NCBI GenBank assembly: GCA_902532675.1
Contig: CACAIY010000013.1
Location: 1 to 38,591, forward strand
DNA length: 38,591 bases
DNA from: an uncultured SAR86 cluster bacterium
Lineage (GTDB): Bacteria; Pseudomonadota; Gammaproteobacteria; Magnimaribacterales; Magnimaribacteraceae
Direction of reading: 5' to 3'
Below the pieces are notes generated by a model. The model was not told where the DNA came from and ran no database searches. It was given only the letters and a program-made list of their open reading frames with translations. The position numbers and the translations under genes are program-made. Numbering within the stretch: position 1 is the stretch's first letter; each line of letters opens with the position of its first letter. Positions 17,902-26,175 of this stretch are shown here, in pieces.

Positions 17902-18342
17902 ATGTCTAATTACTTTATAAGACCGCCTAAATCTGAAAAAGAATGGAAGGATTATTTGTTCTTTCGTTGGGAAGTCTTAAGAAAACCTTTAGGAATGTCA
18001 CAGGATTCCCTTGAGGATGATTTAGAATCTACAAGCTACCATTTAATGGGTATAGATGATGAAAAAAAGGTTATAGCATCAGGAAGAGTCCACTTCAATA
18101 GCCCCGAGGAAGCCCAAATTCGTTACATGGCAGTTAATGAAAACCTTAAGAGAAAAGGCATAGGATCAGAGATTGTTAAGAAACTTGAAGAGTTTGCATC
18201 CTCTAAAGGAGCAAAAAAGATGGTCCTTAATGCAAGAGATAATGCTTTAAGTTTTTACTTATCTTTAGGTTATACGGAAAAAGGCCCGTATCAATCTGAT
18301 ACAGGCATTCCTCATAGTAAAATGGAAAAAGTCCTATGCTAG
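17902..18342 (+). CDS. GNAT family N-acetyltransferase
   Basis: This 146-residue single-domain acetyltransferase has the acetyl-CoA pyrophosphate loop RKGIGSEIV (RxxGxG/A) after [11 protein letters not shown]. The C-terminal [19 protein letters not shown] is the usual strand-helix end of the fold and resembles the ElaA/YjcF-like branch. The acceptor substrate cannot be told from sequence. No Shine-Dalgarno sequence is visible. A TAGAAT hexamer at 17883-17888, fourteen bases before the ATG, may be its -10 box, giving a very short leader. Confidence 0.85.
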   Translation: MSNYFIRPPKSEKEWKDYLFFRWEVLRKPLGMSQDSLEDDLESTSYHLMGIDDEKKVIASGRVHFNSPEEAQIRYMAVNENLKRKGIGSEIVKKLEEFASSKGAKKMVLNARDNALSFYLSLGYTEKGPYQSDTGIPHSKMEKVLC

Positions 18343-18346
18343 ATTC

Positions 18347-20356
18347 TTATAATAATGGAGCAATTACTAGGCTAACAATTGCCATAACATTAATAAGAAT
18401 ATTCATTGAAGGTCCTGAAGTGTCTTTAAATGGATCTCCTACAGTGTCACCAACCACGGCTGCCGAATGAGTATCTGTTCCTTTTCCACCTAAATTACCT
18501 TTTTCAATATATTTCTTGGCGTTATCCCATGCGCCTCCAGCATTAGCCATAAAGAGCGCCATCAAGACACAAACTAAAAGACCTCCTGCTAACATTCCAC
18601 CTAAGGCTTCTGCTCCTATACCTAGACCCACCAAAGGTGGTGCTGATACAGCAATTATTCCAGGTAGAAGCATCTTTTTTAGAGCAGCAGAAGTAGCAAT
18701 ATCAACGCATTTAGCTGTGTCTGGCTCTGCATTTCCTTCTAGAAGTCCTGGAATCTCTTTAAATTGTCTTCTAATTTCATTGATCATTTCAAAAGCAGCA
18801 TCCCCAACCGCAGTCATCGTTATAGAAGCTATTAAGAAAGGTATAGCTCCTCCAATAAATATACCTATCAAAACTGTTGGATTGCTGAGCATTAGCTCTA
18901 AAGGTACTTCTCTATTAGCGGAAACAGCAGATACAAAGGCAGCAATTATTGCCAATGCAGCTAACGCCGCAGCGCCTATTGCAAATCCTTTTCCTATTGC
19001 GGCAGTAGTATTACCTTGTTCGTCTAACTCATCCGTTATAACTCTTGTTTCTGATGGCATACCGGCCATTTCTGCAATACCACCAGCATTATCTGCGACC
19101 GGCCCATACGCATCTATGGCCATAGTTATTCCTACCGTAGAAAGCATACCAACAGCAGCAATTCCAACTCCGTAAAGACCTGTTAACTGAGTAGAGATGT
19201 AAATAATCAAAACAATACAGGCAATAGGTAAAACCACTGATTGCATACCAACAGATAGGCCGGTAATCATTACTGTGGCAGGTCCAGTTTGACCAGATTC
19301 AGCGATCTTTACTACAGGCTTTGATCCTGTGTAGTATTCTGTAATAAGACCAATAGCAATTCCTCCTACAGATCCACATACAACAGCTAACCACACGTTA
19401 AATCCTCCTTCTCCAATCAAATTGCCTGTTAAATAATGAGCTGCAATTATAAAGATTAAAGGAGCTCCCATTGTTCCCCATCTCATGGCACTTGCAGGCG
19501 AAGATTTTGAGAATAATCTAACAATAATAATTCCTATGATTGAAGAAATCAGTCCTATTGATGCTAAAGCCAAGGGCAAGAACATCATTCCTTCTTTCTG
19601 CATTTGTGAAAACTCTGATGAAATAACAAAGGTGGATGCGATAGCAATACATGCAACCATTGAGCCACAGTAAGACTCAAAGATATCTGAACCCATACCA
19701 GCAATATCTCCTACATTGTCTCCGACATTATCGGCAATAACTCCTGGATTACGAGGATCATCTTCAGGAATGCCCGCTTCTACTTTTCCAACCAAATCAG
19801 CACCTACGTCAGCGCTTTTAGTGTAAATACCACCTCCAACTCTCGAAAACAAAGCTACAATGGAAGCACCCATTGCAAAACCTTCTATTGAGTGTGCATC
19901 ACCACTAAGAATATAGTACAGAGAACCAAGTCCAATTAAGCCCAGAGAAGCTACACAAAGACCCATTATAGATCCGCCATAAAAGGCTACAGAAAGAGCA
20001 GACTCCGCTCCGGATTGAGAGGCAGCAGTTGCTGTCCTAACATTAGCTTTAGTCGCAGAGTACATACCAATCCATCCAGCTATAGAGGAAGATAATGCTC
20101 CCGCCAATACTGCCAATGCCGTATCTTGACCTAATGATAAATAAACTAAAATAATTACTACCAGAGCAAAGATACTTAAATAGGTATATTCCGTTTTCAT
20201 AAAAGTCATTGCACCTAAGTGAATTTGATCTCCTATTTTCTTAACCTCTTCATCCCCTTCTGGGAAATTAATTACAACTAGGTATATTCCTAAGGCTACT
20301 AATAGACCTAAGGCTCCTAATATTGGTGGTATAGCAAGATAACTTTCTATCATCAT
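18347..20356 (-). CDS. hppA: K+-dependent membrane pyrophosphatase, probably Na+-pumping
   Basis: This 669-residue integral membrane protein couples pyrophosphate hydrolysis to ion export. The active-site motifs are [13 protein letters not shown] (183-195) and [19 protein letters not shown] (199-217), with a second set near the C terminus ([30 protein letters not shown]). GNTTAAIG near 448-455 carries Ala and Gly where K+-independent enzymes have Lys and Thr, so it should need K+. The DIFESYCGS helix has Glu at position 227, the placement found in Na+-transporting members rather than plant-type H+ pumps. AAGGAG is only 2 bases from the first ATG, so the adjacent ATG at 20353 may be the true start. 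Confidence 0.95.
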   Translation of the reverse strand: MMIESYLAIPPILGALGLLVALGIYLVVINFPEGDEEVKKIGDQIHLGAMTFMKTEYTYLSIFALVVIILVYLSLGQDTALAVLAGALSSSIAGWIGMYSATKANVRTATAASQSGAESALSVAFYGGSIMGLCVASLGLIGLGSLYYILSGDAHSIEGFAMGASIVALFSRVGGGIYTKSADVGADLVGKVEAGIPEDDPRNPGVIADNVGDNVGDIAGMGSDIFESYCGSMVACIAIASTFVISSEFSQMQKEGMMFLPLALASIGLISSIIGIIIVRLFSKSSPASAMRWGTMGAPLIFIIAAHYLTGNLIGEGGFNVWLAVVCGSVGGIAIGLITEYYTGSKPVVKIAESGQTGPATVMITGLSVGMQSVVLPIACIVLIIYISTQLTGLYGVGIAAVGMLSTVGITMAIDAYGPVADNAGGIAEMAGMPSETRVITDELDEQGNTTAAIGKGFAIGAAALAALAIIAAFVSAVSANREVPLELMLSNPTVLIGIFIGGAIPFLIASITMTAVGDAAFEMINEIRRQFKEIPGLLEGNAEPDTAKCVDIATSAALKKMLLPGIIAVSAPPLVGLGIGAEALGGMLAGGLLVCVLMALFMANAGGAWDNAKKYIEKGNLGGKGTDTHSAAVVGDTVGDPFKDTSGPSMNILINVMAIVSLVIAPLL

Positions 20357-20427
20357 TTCTCCTTAAAATACTGGAATTATTTGTTAATAGCGCGTGAGTC
20401 TACAAGAATAATAAATTAATGAAAATA

Positions 20428-21690
20428 CTAATTTTTAGAATCAAAAACTTCTTGATTAAATTCATTCTCCGATTTTCCTACTATGCATGAAACAGCTGCA
20501 TCTCCACACACATTTACGGCCGTACGAATCATATCTAATATTCTATCAACCGCCAGAATGAGACCGATTGCATCCAAAGGTAGTCCTACGGAGCCAAGAA
20601 TTAAGGCTAAGGTAACTGTTCCTGCGGAAGGAACTGCAGCGGTGCCTATTGAAGTAACTATTGCCAGCATAACTATTTGTCCATACTGAACTAGAGTTAA
20701 ATCTACTCCAACAGTGCTTGCAATGAACATAGTTGCAAGACCTTGCATGATAGCTGTTCCATCCATATTGATGGTTGCCCCTACTGGTACAACAAAAGAA
20801 GAGACGTCTTTTTTAACTCCCAGATCATCGGTTACGGTTTTTAGAGTTACAGGAATAGTTGCTGCGCTAGAAGAAGTGGAGAAAGCAAATAATGCTACAT
20901 TCCTCATCTTCTTAAAGAAAGTAATTGGATTAAGGTTAGCTAAGAACTTAAGTATTAATGAGTAAGTGAATATGAGATGAAAAAACAGAACAAATATTAA
21001 TATAAGAACGTATTCCGCTAAATCGCCAAATATATCTACCCCTTTATCCATTACGTAGCTTCCCATTAGGCAAAAGACGCCTATCGGGGCAAGGCTCATT
21101 ATTAACAGAACAATTTTTAGAAAAACTATATTAAATCTTTCAAAGCTCTTAGAGAGCCCATCTGTTAAATCATCAGTAAGATTAAGGGCGATGCCAAACA
21201 AGATACTTATAAAAACTATTCCTAGCATATTATTTTCTATGAAAGCTCCGAACATATTGTTTGGGAATATTCTTAAAACCGTTCCGTAGAGACTTGAATC
21301 ACCTGGAGGTGGTGTATACGGCACTACCTCACCTGTGCTGCCAGAAAGATCAAGAGCCCAGCCAAAGAATAAAGCTAAACTGACTGCAATAGCAGTCGTT
21401 AGTAAATAAAGCCCTATGGTTTTCGTGGCAATCGAACCCAATTTAACCATATTAGATAAGGATGAGATTCCAGAAACTAAAGAAAAGAAAACAAGTGGAA
21501 CTACAACTAACATTAATAGGTTCTTGAAAATTTGACCACCTAAGTTAAATATATATTTTTCAATCCCAAGAGATAAGGTTTGAGGAACAAGATTTGGAGA
21601 GTAATAGAAAATTGAAGCAACTAATACTCCAAGCCCCATGCCAATCAAAACATTCCTAGTTAAGTTTTCTGGAGCAGATAAAGTGTTCAT
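20428..21690 (-). CDS. Dicarboxylate/amino acid:cation symporter (DAACS family)
   Basis: This 420-residue transporter of the glutamate/aspartate/C4-dicarboxylate symporter family shows the serine-rich re-entrant loop [15 protein letters not shown], the substrate and cation site [13 protein letters not shown], and the second loop [15 protein letters not shown]. About eight hydrophobic helices are visible. Substrate choice among glutamate, aspartate, succinate or similar is not clear. The start codon overlaps the rubredoxin stop codon as ATGA. The gene ends 71 bases before the pyrophosphatase gene on the same strand. Confidence 0.93.
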   Translation of the reverse strand: MNTLSAPENLTRNVLIGMGLGVLVASIFYYSPNLVPQTLSLGIEKYIFNLGGQIFKNLLMLVVVPLVFFSLVSGISSLSNMVKLGSIATKTIGLYLLTTAIAVSLALFFGWALDLSGSTGEVVPYTPPPGDSSLYGTVLRIFPNNMFGAFIENNMLGIVFISILFGIALNLTDDLTDGLSKSFERFNIVFLKIVLLIMSLAPIGVFCLMGSYVMDKGVDIFGDLAEYVLILIFVLFFHLIFTYSLILKFLANLNPITFFKKMRNVALFAFSTSSSAATIPVTLKTVTDDLGVKKDVSSFVVPVGATINMDGTAIMQGLATMFIASTVGVDLTLVQYGQIVMLAIVTSIGTAAVPSAGTVTLALILGSVGLPLDAIGLILAVDRILDMIRTAVNVCGDAAVSCIVGKSENEFNQEVFDSKN

Positions 21691-21851
21691 ATTTCTACCA
21701 TTTCAAAATCTTCCTTGCCTACACCACAATCAGGACAAACCCAGTCTTCAGGTACGTCTTCCCATTTAGTACCAGGCTCTATACCATCATCAGGCCAACC
21801 TTCTTCTTCATCATAGATTAGTCCACAAACAATACATTCCCATTTTTTCAA
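21687..21851 (-). CDS. Rubredoxin (TTG start)
   Basis: This 54-residue iron protein is a small one-electron carrier. Both CxxC knuckles are present, [19 protein letters not shown] and [17 protein letters not shown], with the family's aromatic residues (Trp, Tyr, Trp) at the usual places. The start is TTG at 21851. AAGGAG lies 6 bases upstream, an in-frame TAG comes two codons before the TTG, and no in-frame ATG precedes the first CxxC. The stop overlaps the symporter ATG (ATGA). The electron-transfer partner is not in the window; alkane hydroxylases and oxidative-stress reductases are typical partners. Confidence 0.92.
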   Translation of the reverse strand: MKKWECIVCGLIYDEEEGWPDDGIEPGTKWEDVPEDWVCPDCGVGKEDFEMVEI

Positions 21852-21949
21852 TTTCTACTCCTTAAGCGATTAAAAAAACGTTATTCTAACTCAACTTTAA
21901 TGCTTACCTAGACTAAAGTAACGGCCTTTTTAAAATTATGTAATGGTTA
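21852..21949. other. Rubredoxin/ubiA divergent gap
   Basis: The 98 bases must hold promoters for both directions. On the minus strand TTAGAATAAC resembles a -10 box ahead of rubredoxin, but no convincing -35 accompanies it. I see no strong inverted repeat or terminator. Confidence 0.3.
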
Positions 21950-22810
21950 ATGAAATATAAAGATAAAATATTTGGATTCTATGAATTAATAAGAGCGGAC
22001 AAGCCAATTGGAACCTTATTGTTGCTTTGGCCTACCCTTTCAGCTTTTCTTGTTCTAACTGAAGGAAATCCCGATTTATTATTAATAACTCTTTTTGTAT
22101 TAGGGACTCTATTAATGAGATCTGCGGGTTGCATCATAAACGATTATTTTGATATGGAATTTGACGGAAGTGTCGACAGAACCAAAAACCGTCCGTTAGT
22201 TACGGGAGTAATAAAACCTTCAGAAGCATTGGTTTTATTTTTCCTTCTAATAATGACCTCTTGCTGTCTATTGATTTGTATGAACTGGTTAACGATTAAA
22301 GTAGCAGCCCTTGGTCTTGGCTTGGCAATTTTTTACCCTTTAACTAAACGTTTTTTTGCTATACCTCAATTATTTTTGGGACTGGCCTTTTCTTGGGGAA
22401 TAATTATGGTTTCTGCTGCAGAACTAAACCAAATAAACCCTATCTCATTAGTTTTATTTATTTCATGTTTTTTTTGGATCCTTGCTTACGATACCGCTTA
22501 TGCTATGAGCGATAAAGAAGATGATGTTAAAGTTGGATTGCGATCTTCAGCTCTTACTTTTGGAAATAGAGTTGTGCATTTCTTTATTTCTTTTCACCTT
22601 ATTGCATTGGGTGTTTGGTCGTGGCTAGGCTACCAATTAAATCTGCACCCATTATTCTTTTTATCTAGCTTGTCTTGGGCATTCTTAATAATTTATCAAT
22701 ATAAGCTGATCCGCGACTACGATAGGCATAGATGTTTTTTAGCTTTTAAAAATAATAATTGGGTAGGTTTTTCATTATTTATAGGTTCATATCTGGGTAC
22801 TAGTTTATGA
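21950..22810 (+). CDS. ubiA: 4-hydroxybenzoate polyprenyltransferase
   Basis: UbiA prenylates 4-hydroxybenzoate in ubiquinone synthesis at the inner membrane. The 286-residue protein has about eight hydrophobic helices. The first prenyl-diphosphate motif is NDYFDMEFDGSVDRTKNRPL (NDxxDxxxD) and the second is YAMSDKEDDVKVGLRS (DxxxD). The N-terminal RADKPIGTLLLLWPTL is typical of the family. It overlaps the next gene by ATGA. Confidence 0.95.
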   Translation: MKYKDKIFGFYELIRADKPIGTLLLLWPTLSAFLVLTEGNPDLLLITLFVLGTLLMRSAGCIINDYFDMEFDGSVDRTKNRPLVTGVIKPSEALVLFFLLIMTSCCLLICMNWLTIKVAALGLGLAIFYPLTKRFFAIPQLFLGLAFSWGIIMVSAAELNQINPISLVLFISCFFWILAYDTAYAMSDKEDDVKVGLRSSALTFGNRVVHFFISFHLIALGVWSWLGYQLNLHPLFFLSSLSWAFLIIYQYKLIRDYDRHRCFLAFKNNNWVGFSLFIGSYLGTSL

Positions 22811-23967
22811 AAGTAGAGTTTATTAATTCGATTAATGAAATTAACAAAGAAGAATGGAATTCGATAATAAATTCTGACTATCCTTTTTTAAGATACGAAT
22901 TCCTACACTCTCTTGAAAAGCATAAATGTGTTTCGGAAGAAAGAGGATGGAGTCCTTTTCATATTGTTGTGTCTGAAGATAATAAAAAACTTGCCCTTAT
23001 GCCAATGTATATAAAGACTGACTCTCAAGGCGAGTTTGTTTTTGATTGGTCTTGGGCTGATGCCTTTTACCGTAATGGAGTGAATTATTACCCTAAATTA
23101 GTCTCTTCTATTCCATACACACCAGCTAGCGGTCCAAGATTATCAGTTACTGATAAAAGTAGGTCAGATGAAATCATAGAAAACTTATATTCAGCTCTAA
23201 AAGAAATCTCGGAAGAATTAGATTTTTCAAGTGTTCATGTCTTGTTAGCTGAGGAAGAAGAAATAAGATCATTCTCTAATTCAGGTTTTAGTGTTCGAAG
23301 CAGTTATTCTTTTCACTGGTTTAATAATGTATACAAAGATTTTAATCACTTCCTTCAAGACATGACTTCTAGGCAGAGAAAAAACATCAAAAAAGAAAGA
23401 GAAAAAATATCCCAACAAGGCATCCACATGAAGAAAATCAAAGGAAATGATATTACTGAAGAGATGTTGGTTGCTTTCTACCAATTCTACCAACTCACTT
23501 ATCTGAAAAGAGGCATGCAAGGATATCTAAACTATGATTTCTTTAAAGAAATCACTAAATTAATTCCTGAAAATATCTTACTAGTCATGGCTCAAGACAA
23601 AGAGGGAGGCTATGTAGCAGGTGCTCTAAATTTTTATGATACTAAGAAACTTTACGGAAGGTATTGGGGTTGTTTCGAAGATTTCGATTCTCTACATTTC
23701 GAAACATGCTACTACCAAGGGATAGAATTCTGTATAGAGAATGAATTGATTTGTTTCGATCCTGGAGTTCAGGGAGAGCATAAAATTAAAAGGGGGTTTT
23801 GTCCCATTGAGACTTATTCTGCTCACTGGATAAAGGATGAAAGGTTCAGAGAAGCTATAGATGATTTCCTTGTCCGAGAGCAAATACATGTAAAAAACTA
23901 CAATGACGATCGAAAAAATTTATTGCCATTTAAAAAAGAAGTTACAAGAAAATTATATGAAAAATAG
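22807..23967 (+). CDS. FemAB-like (PF04339-type) N-acyltransferase
   Basis: This 386-residue protein belongs to the FemAB-like branch of the GNAT superfamily. Segments recognised are FLRYEFLHSLEKHKCV, ALMPMYIKTDSQGEF, TSRQRKNIKKEREK, YLKRGMQGYLN, GALNFYDTKKLYGRYWG and CFDPGVQGEHKIKRGF. Members are widespread in proteobacteria and related to peptidoglycan-bridge acyltransferases, but their substrate is not known. It begins inside the ubiA stop codon and its tail overlaps the next gene by 11 bases. Confidence 0.85.
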   Translation: MKVEFINSINEINKEEWNSIINSDYPFLRYEFLHSLEKHKCVSEERGWSPFHIVVSEDNKKLALMPMYIKTDSQGEFVFDWSWADAFYRNGVNYYPKLVSSIPYTPASGPRLSVTDKSRSDEIIENLYSALKEISEELDFSSVHVLLAEEEEIRSFSNSGFSVRSSYSFHWFNNVYKDFNHFLQDMTSRQRKNIKKEREKISQQGIHMKKIKGNDITEEMLVAFYQFYQLTYLKRGMQGYLNYDFFKEITKLIPENILLVMAQDKEGGYVAGALNFYDTKKLYGRYWGCFEDFDSLHFETCYYQGIEFCIENELICFDPGVQGEHKIKRGFCPIETYSAHWIKDERFREAIDDFLVREQIHVKNYNDDRKNLLPFKKEVTRKLYEK

Positions 23968-24583
23968 AGAGATTTTAAACGACCAGAGCTTAAAAAAAGG
24001 CTTTAAACACTTGATTCAAAAAGAACCTCTATTTAAGGCTGTGCTTGAACAAAAAAATTATGAGATAAAGCTTTTTAACAAGAAAAAGGGGTTTGAAGGT
24101 CTAGTTAGTTTAATAGTTGATCAGCAACTTTCTGTGGCTTCAGCAAGAGCAATCTTTAAGAGGATGAAAGAATTAATAGAACCCTTTACAGCTAAGAACT
24201 TTATTCAGGTGAGTGAAACTGACCTTAGGAATGCCGGTTTAAGCTATCAAAAAATCAAATACTGTAAAGGTATTGCCAACAATATTATTAGTGGCGATCT
24301 AGACTTGGAAAGCCTAGAAAAAAAAGAAGATTCTGAAGTAATTGAAGAGTTAGTCCAAATAAAAGGGATAGGAGAATGGACAGCAAAATGTTATTTGCTT
24401 TCCTGTCTAAAAAGAATTGATGTCTGGCCAGCGGCAGATCTGGGATTAATGGTGGCTATACAAAAATTAAAGGGCATGAAGGAAAGACCAAAACAGTTGA
24501 CAATAGAAGAAATAGCAGAACCTTGGTCACCCTATCGATCTGTTGCTGCGTTATTATTATGGTCTACACATGATAAAGAATAG
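23957..24583 (+). CDS. AlkA-like DNA-3-methyladenine glycosylase (HhH-GPD family)
   Basis: This base-excision enzyme removes alkylated purines. The 208-residue product begins MKNREILNDQSLKK. The HhH motif is VQIKGIGEWTAKCYLL, and VWPAADLGLMVAI supplies the catalytic aspartate (about residue 161). SLIVDQQLSVASARAIF and PYRSVAALLLWS are also characteristic. It lacks the extra N-terminal domain of E. coli AlkA (282 residues), as in short bacterial homologues. I chose the ATG at 23957, overlapping the previous stop codon by 11 bases. The frame stays open further upstream, but the extra residues (MTIEKIYCHL and so on) look unrelated. Confidence 0.87.
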   Translation: MKNREILNDQSLKKGFKHLIQKEPLFKAVLEQKNYEIKLFNKKKGFEGLVSLIVDQQLSVASARAIFKRMKELIEPFTAKNFIQVSETDLRNAGLSYQKIKYCKGIANNIISGDLDLESLEKKEDSEVIEELVQIKGIGEWTAKCYLLSCLKRIDVWPAADLGLMVAIQKLKGMKERPKQLTIEEIAEPWSPYRSVAALLLWSTHDKE

Positions 24584-25025
24584 ATATTCAGCAATAAATA
24601 AATCTAGAAAAAGTCTTAATGATTTAATTCGTTTATACGAACTTAATTATTTAAAGTTGATGAAACTTTTGCCTATTAAAGAAATAAATAGCAAATTCAA
24701 TTTTTTTATCCCTGAAGGTTTATATAATTCAGAAATCAGAATTTCTATAAATAGAAAATCGAAACATACCTCTAAATTGACTTTATACAAATCAAATTTA
24801 TTGAGGCATATGGAAGATACTAAAATGGAAATTTATATCTACCATGATGCCGGGATGGCTGAGGTAAGAAGGTTTAATGGTAAAAGCCAATTCTGGCTTA
24901 GAAATAAATATCCGAACAAGAATATGTTGTCAAAGGATGAAAAGTTCCAATGGAATATATTTCTTTCTGAATTTCTTACTCATGCCCAACTGCATGGTCT
25001 AAGTATTGTAGAAAATTTGCACTAA
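24570..25025 (+). CDS. DUF1249 (YqiB-like) protein
   Basis: This 151-residue protein resembles E. coli YqiB: LIRLYELNYLKLMKLLP near the N terminus, YIYHDAGMAEVRRF in the middle, and YPNKNMLSKDEKFQWNIFLSEFL near the end. The function is unknown; in enterobacteria it neighbours cpdA and nudF. I chose the ATG at 24570, which overlaps the glycosylase gene by 14 bases. A longer frame adds nine residues encoded within that gene. Its last codons contain the first half of an NtrC-like site that probably serves glnA. Confidence 0.8.
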   Translation: MIKNRYSAINKSRKSLNDLIRLYELNYLKLMKLLPIKEINSKFNFFIPEGLYNSEIRISINRKSKHTSKLTLYKSNLLRHMEDTKMEIYIYHDAGMAEVRRFNGKSQFWLRNKYPNKNMLSKDEKFQWNIFLSEFLTHAQLHGLSIVENLH

Positions 25026-25036
25026 TACAGTGCAAA
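25016..25036 (+). promoter_or_regulatory. NtrC-like site 1 upstream of glnA
   Basis: TTTGCAC, seven bases, then GTGCAAA is a perfect inverted repeat. The inner TGCAC-N7-GTGCA matches the classical NtrC enhancer core. It overlaps the DUF1249 stop codon and lies about 116 bases before the glnA ATG. ntrB-ntrC follow glnA. Confidence 0.75.
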
Positions 25037-25053
25037 TGCACTATTGAAGTTCA
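25037..25053 (+). promoter_or_regulatory. NtrC-like site 2 upstream of glnA
   Basis: TGCAC-N7-GTTCA differs from the site 1 core by one base. Its centre is 19 bases from that of site 1, about two helical turns, so NtrC dimers could bind side by side on the same face. Confidence 0.6.
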
Positions 25054-25077
25054 TTTTTATAAAAAAATCTATAATTT

Positions 25078-25094
25078 TGCACGATTAATGTCCA
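25078..25094 (+). promoter_or_regulatory. NtrC-like site 3 upstream of glnA
   Basis: TGCAC-N7-GTCCA, preceded and followed by TT and AA, is one mismatch from the core. Its centre is 41 bases from that of site 2, about four helical turns. It lies about 57 bases before the glnA ATG and could be a third activator site or a governor site close to the promoter. Confidence 0.5.
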
Positions 25095-25151
25095 AAAACG
25101 CGATTTTGCGTGGTAATATATTTTTTTATTTAATAAGAATGGAGAATATAA

Positions 25152-26120
25152 ATGAATAAATATGAGTATATATGGCTTGATGGATTTGAACCTGAGCCTA
25201 GTTTAAGAAGTAAAATTAAAGTAACTGATGGAGAACCACCAGAATGGTCTTTTGATGGATCTTCCACACAACAAGCTGAAGGGGGAAGTTCGGACTGTCT
25301 ATTACTTCCTGTAGAGCAATATGAGAATCCAACTAACGATGGGTCTCTAGTTATGTGCCAAGTTCATACGGGAGAACATGAAGTTCATCCTTCTAATACA
25401 AGAGCAGCTGCTGAAGCAGTAGTTAGTGATGAATGGTGGTTTGGTTTTGAACAAGAGTATTTCTTTACGGACAACAAAGGTAATCCTTTGGGGTGGGAAG
25501 ATGGAACTCCAAGACCTCAAGGGGATTACTACTGTGGAGTTGGTAGCAGCAATGTGGTTGGCAGAGAGATCTCTGAAGCTCATCTTGATGCATGTTTAGA
25601 TGCAGGCATTGAATTAACGGGAACAAATGCTGAAGTTGCTCTCGGACAATGGGAATATCAATGCTTAGGAAAAGGAATAAAAGCAGGAGATGACCTTTGG
25701 GTTAGTCGATACTTATTACACAAAGTAGCTGAAGAGTTCGGTGTAAGCGTAAATATTCATCCAAAGCCAAAAACAGGTGACTGGAATGGGTCTGGAATGC
25801 ATACAAACTTTTCTAATGAAGAAATGAGAACAACTGGATCTGAAGAACTCTTTAATTCTATGTGTGAAAAACTTGGTGCCGTTCATGAGGAAGGCATAGC
25901 TTCATATGGCTCCGACAATGATATGAGGCTGACTGGAACGCATGAAACTCAAAGCATAAACGAGTTCTCTTATGGCGTTAGTGACAGAGGAGCAAGTATA
26001 AGGATTCCAATTTATACTGTAGAGCATGACTGGAATGGTTATCTTGAAGATAGAAGACCTGCATCAAATGCAGATCCTTATAGGATTATTGCCCATCTAG
26101 TTGGAACTCTGACGGCGTAA
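25152..26120 (+). CDS. glnA: Glutamine synthetase, GSII (eukaryote-like) type
   Basis: The enzyme makes glutamine from glutamate, ammonium and ATP. The 322-residue length and motifs are those of GSII, not the 470-residue GSI of most gammaproteobacteria: WSFDGSSTQQAEG, WWFGFEQEYFF, QGDYYCGVG, GTNAEVALGQWEYQ, DWNGSGMHTNFS, RLTGTHETQSINEF and GYLEDRRPASNADPY. It starts YIWLDG, slightly shorter at the N terminus than plant and animal enzymes. The adenylylation loop of GSI is absent, so GlnE control is not expected. GGAG lies 7 bases before the ATG. Three NtrC-like sites upstream and ntrB-ntrC downstream point to nitrogen control of transcription. I could not find a clean -24/-12 promoter. Confidence 0.95.
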   Translation: MNKYEYIWLDGFEPEPSLRSKIKVTDGEPPEWSFDGSSTQQAEGGSSDCLLLPVEQYENPTNDGSLVMCQVHTGEHEVHPSNTRAAAEAVVSDEWWFGFEQEYFFTDNKGNPLGWEDGTPRPQGDYYCGVGSSNVVGREISEAHLDACLDAGIELTGTNAEVALGQWEYQCLGKGIKAGDDLWVSRYLLHKVAEEFGVSVNIHPKPKTGDWNGSGMHTNFSNEEMRTTGSEELFNSMCEKLGAVHEEGIASYGSDNDMRLTGTHETQSINEFSYGVSDRGASIRIPIYTVEHDWNGYLEDRRPASNADPYRIIAHLVGTLTA

Positions 26121-26143
26121 TTTTGTTTTATTTTTCTACAATA

Positions 26144-26165
26144 TCTGGGGGAGAAATCCTCCAGA
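26144..26165 (+). terminator. Stem-loop between glnA and ntrB (possible attenuator)
   Basis: TCTGGGGGA-GAAA-TCCTCCAGA forms a 9-pair stem with one G-U pair and a four-base loop, in the 55-base glnA/ntrB gap. No long T-run follows, so it is not a classical terminator. It may protect the glnA mRNA 3' end or lower ntrBC expression relative to glnA. Confidence 0.6.
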
Positions 26166-26175
26166 TGTTTAGTCT

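Noticed and set aside
18516-19175. A 219-codon open frame on the + strand inside the pyrophosphatase gene
   Set aside because: It is antisense to a highly conserved gene. Its composition is the complement of alanine/glycine-rich membrane helices, with no recognisable domain.
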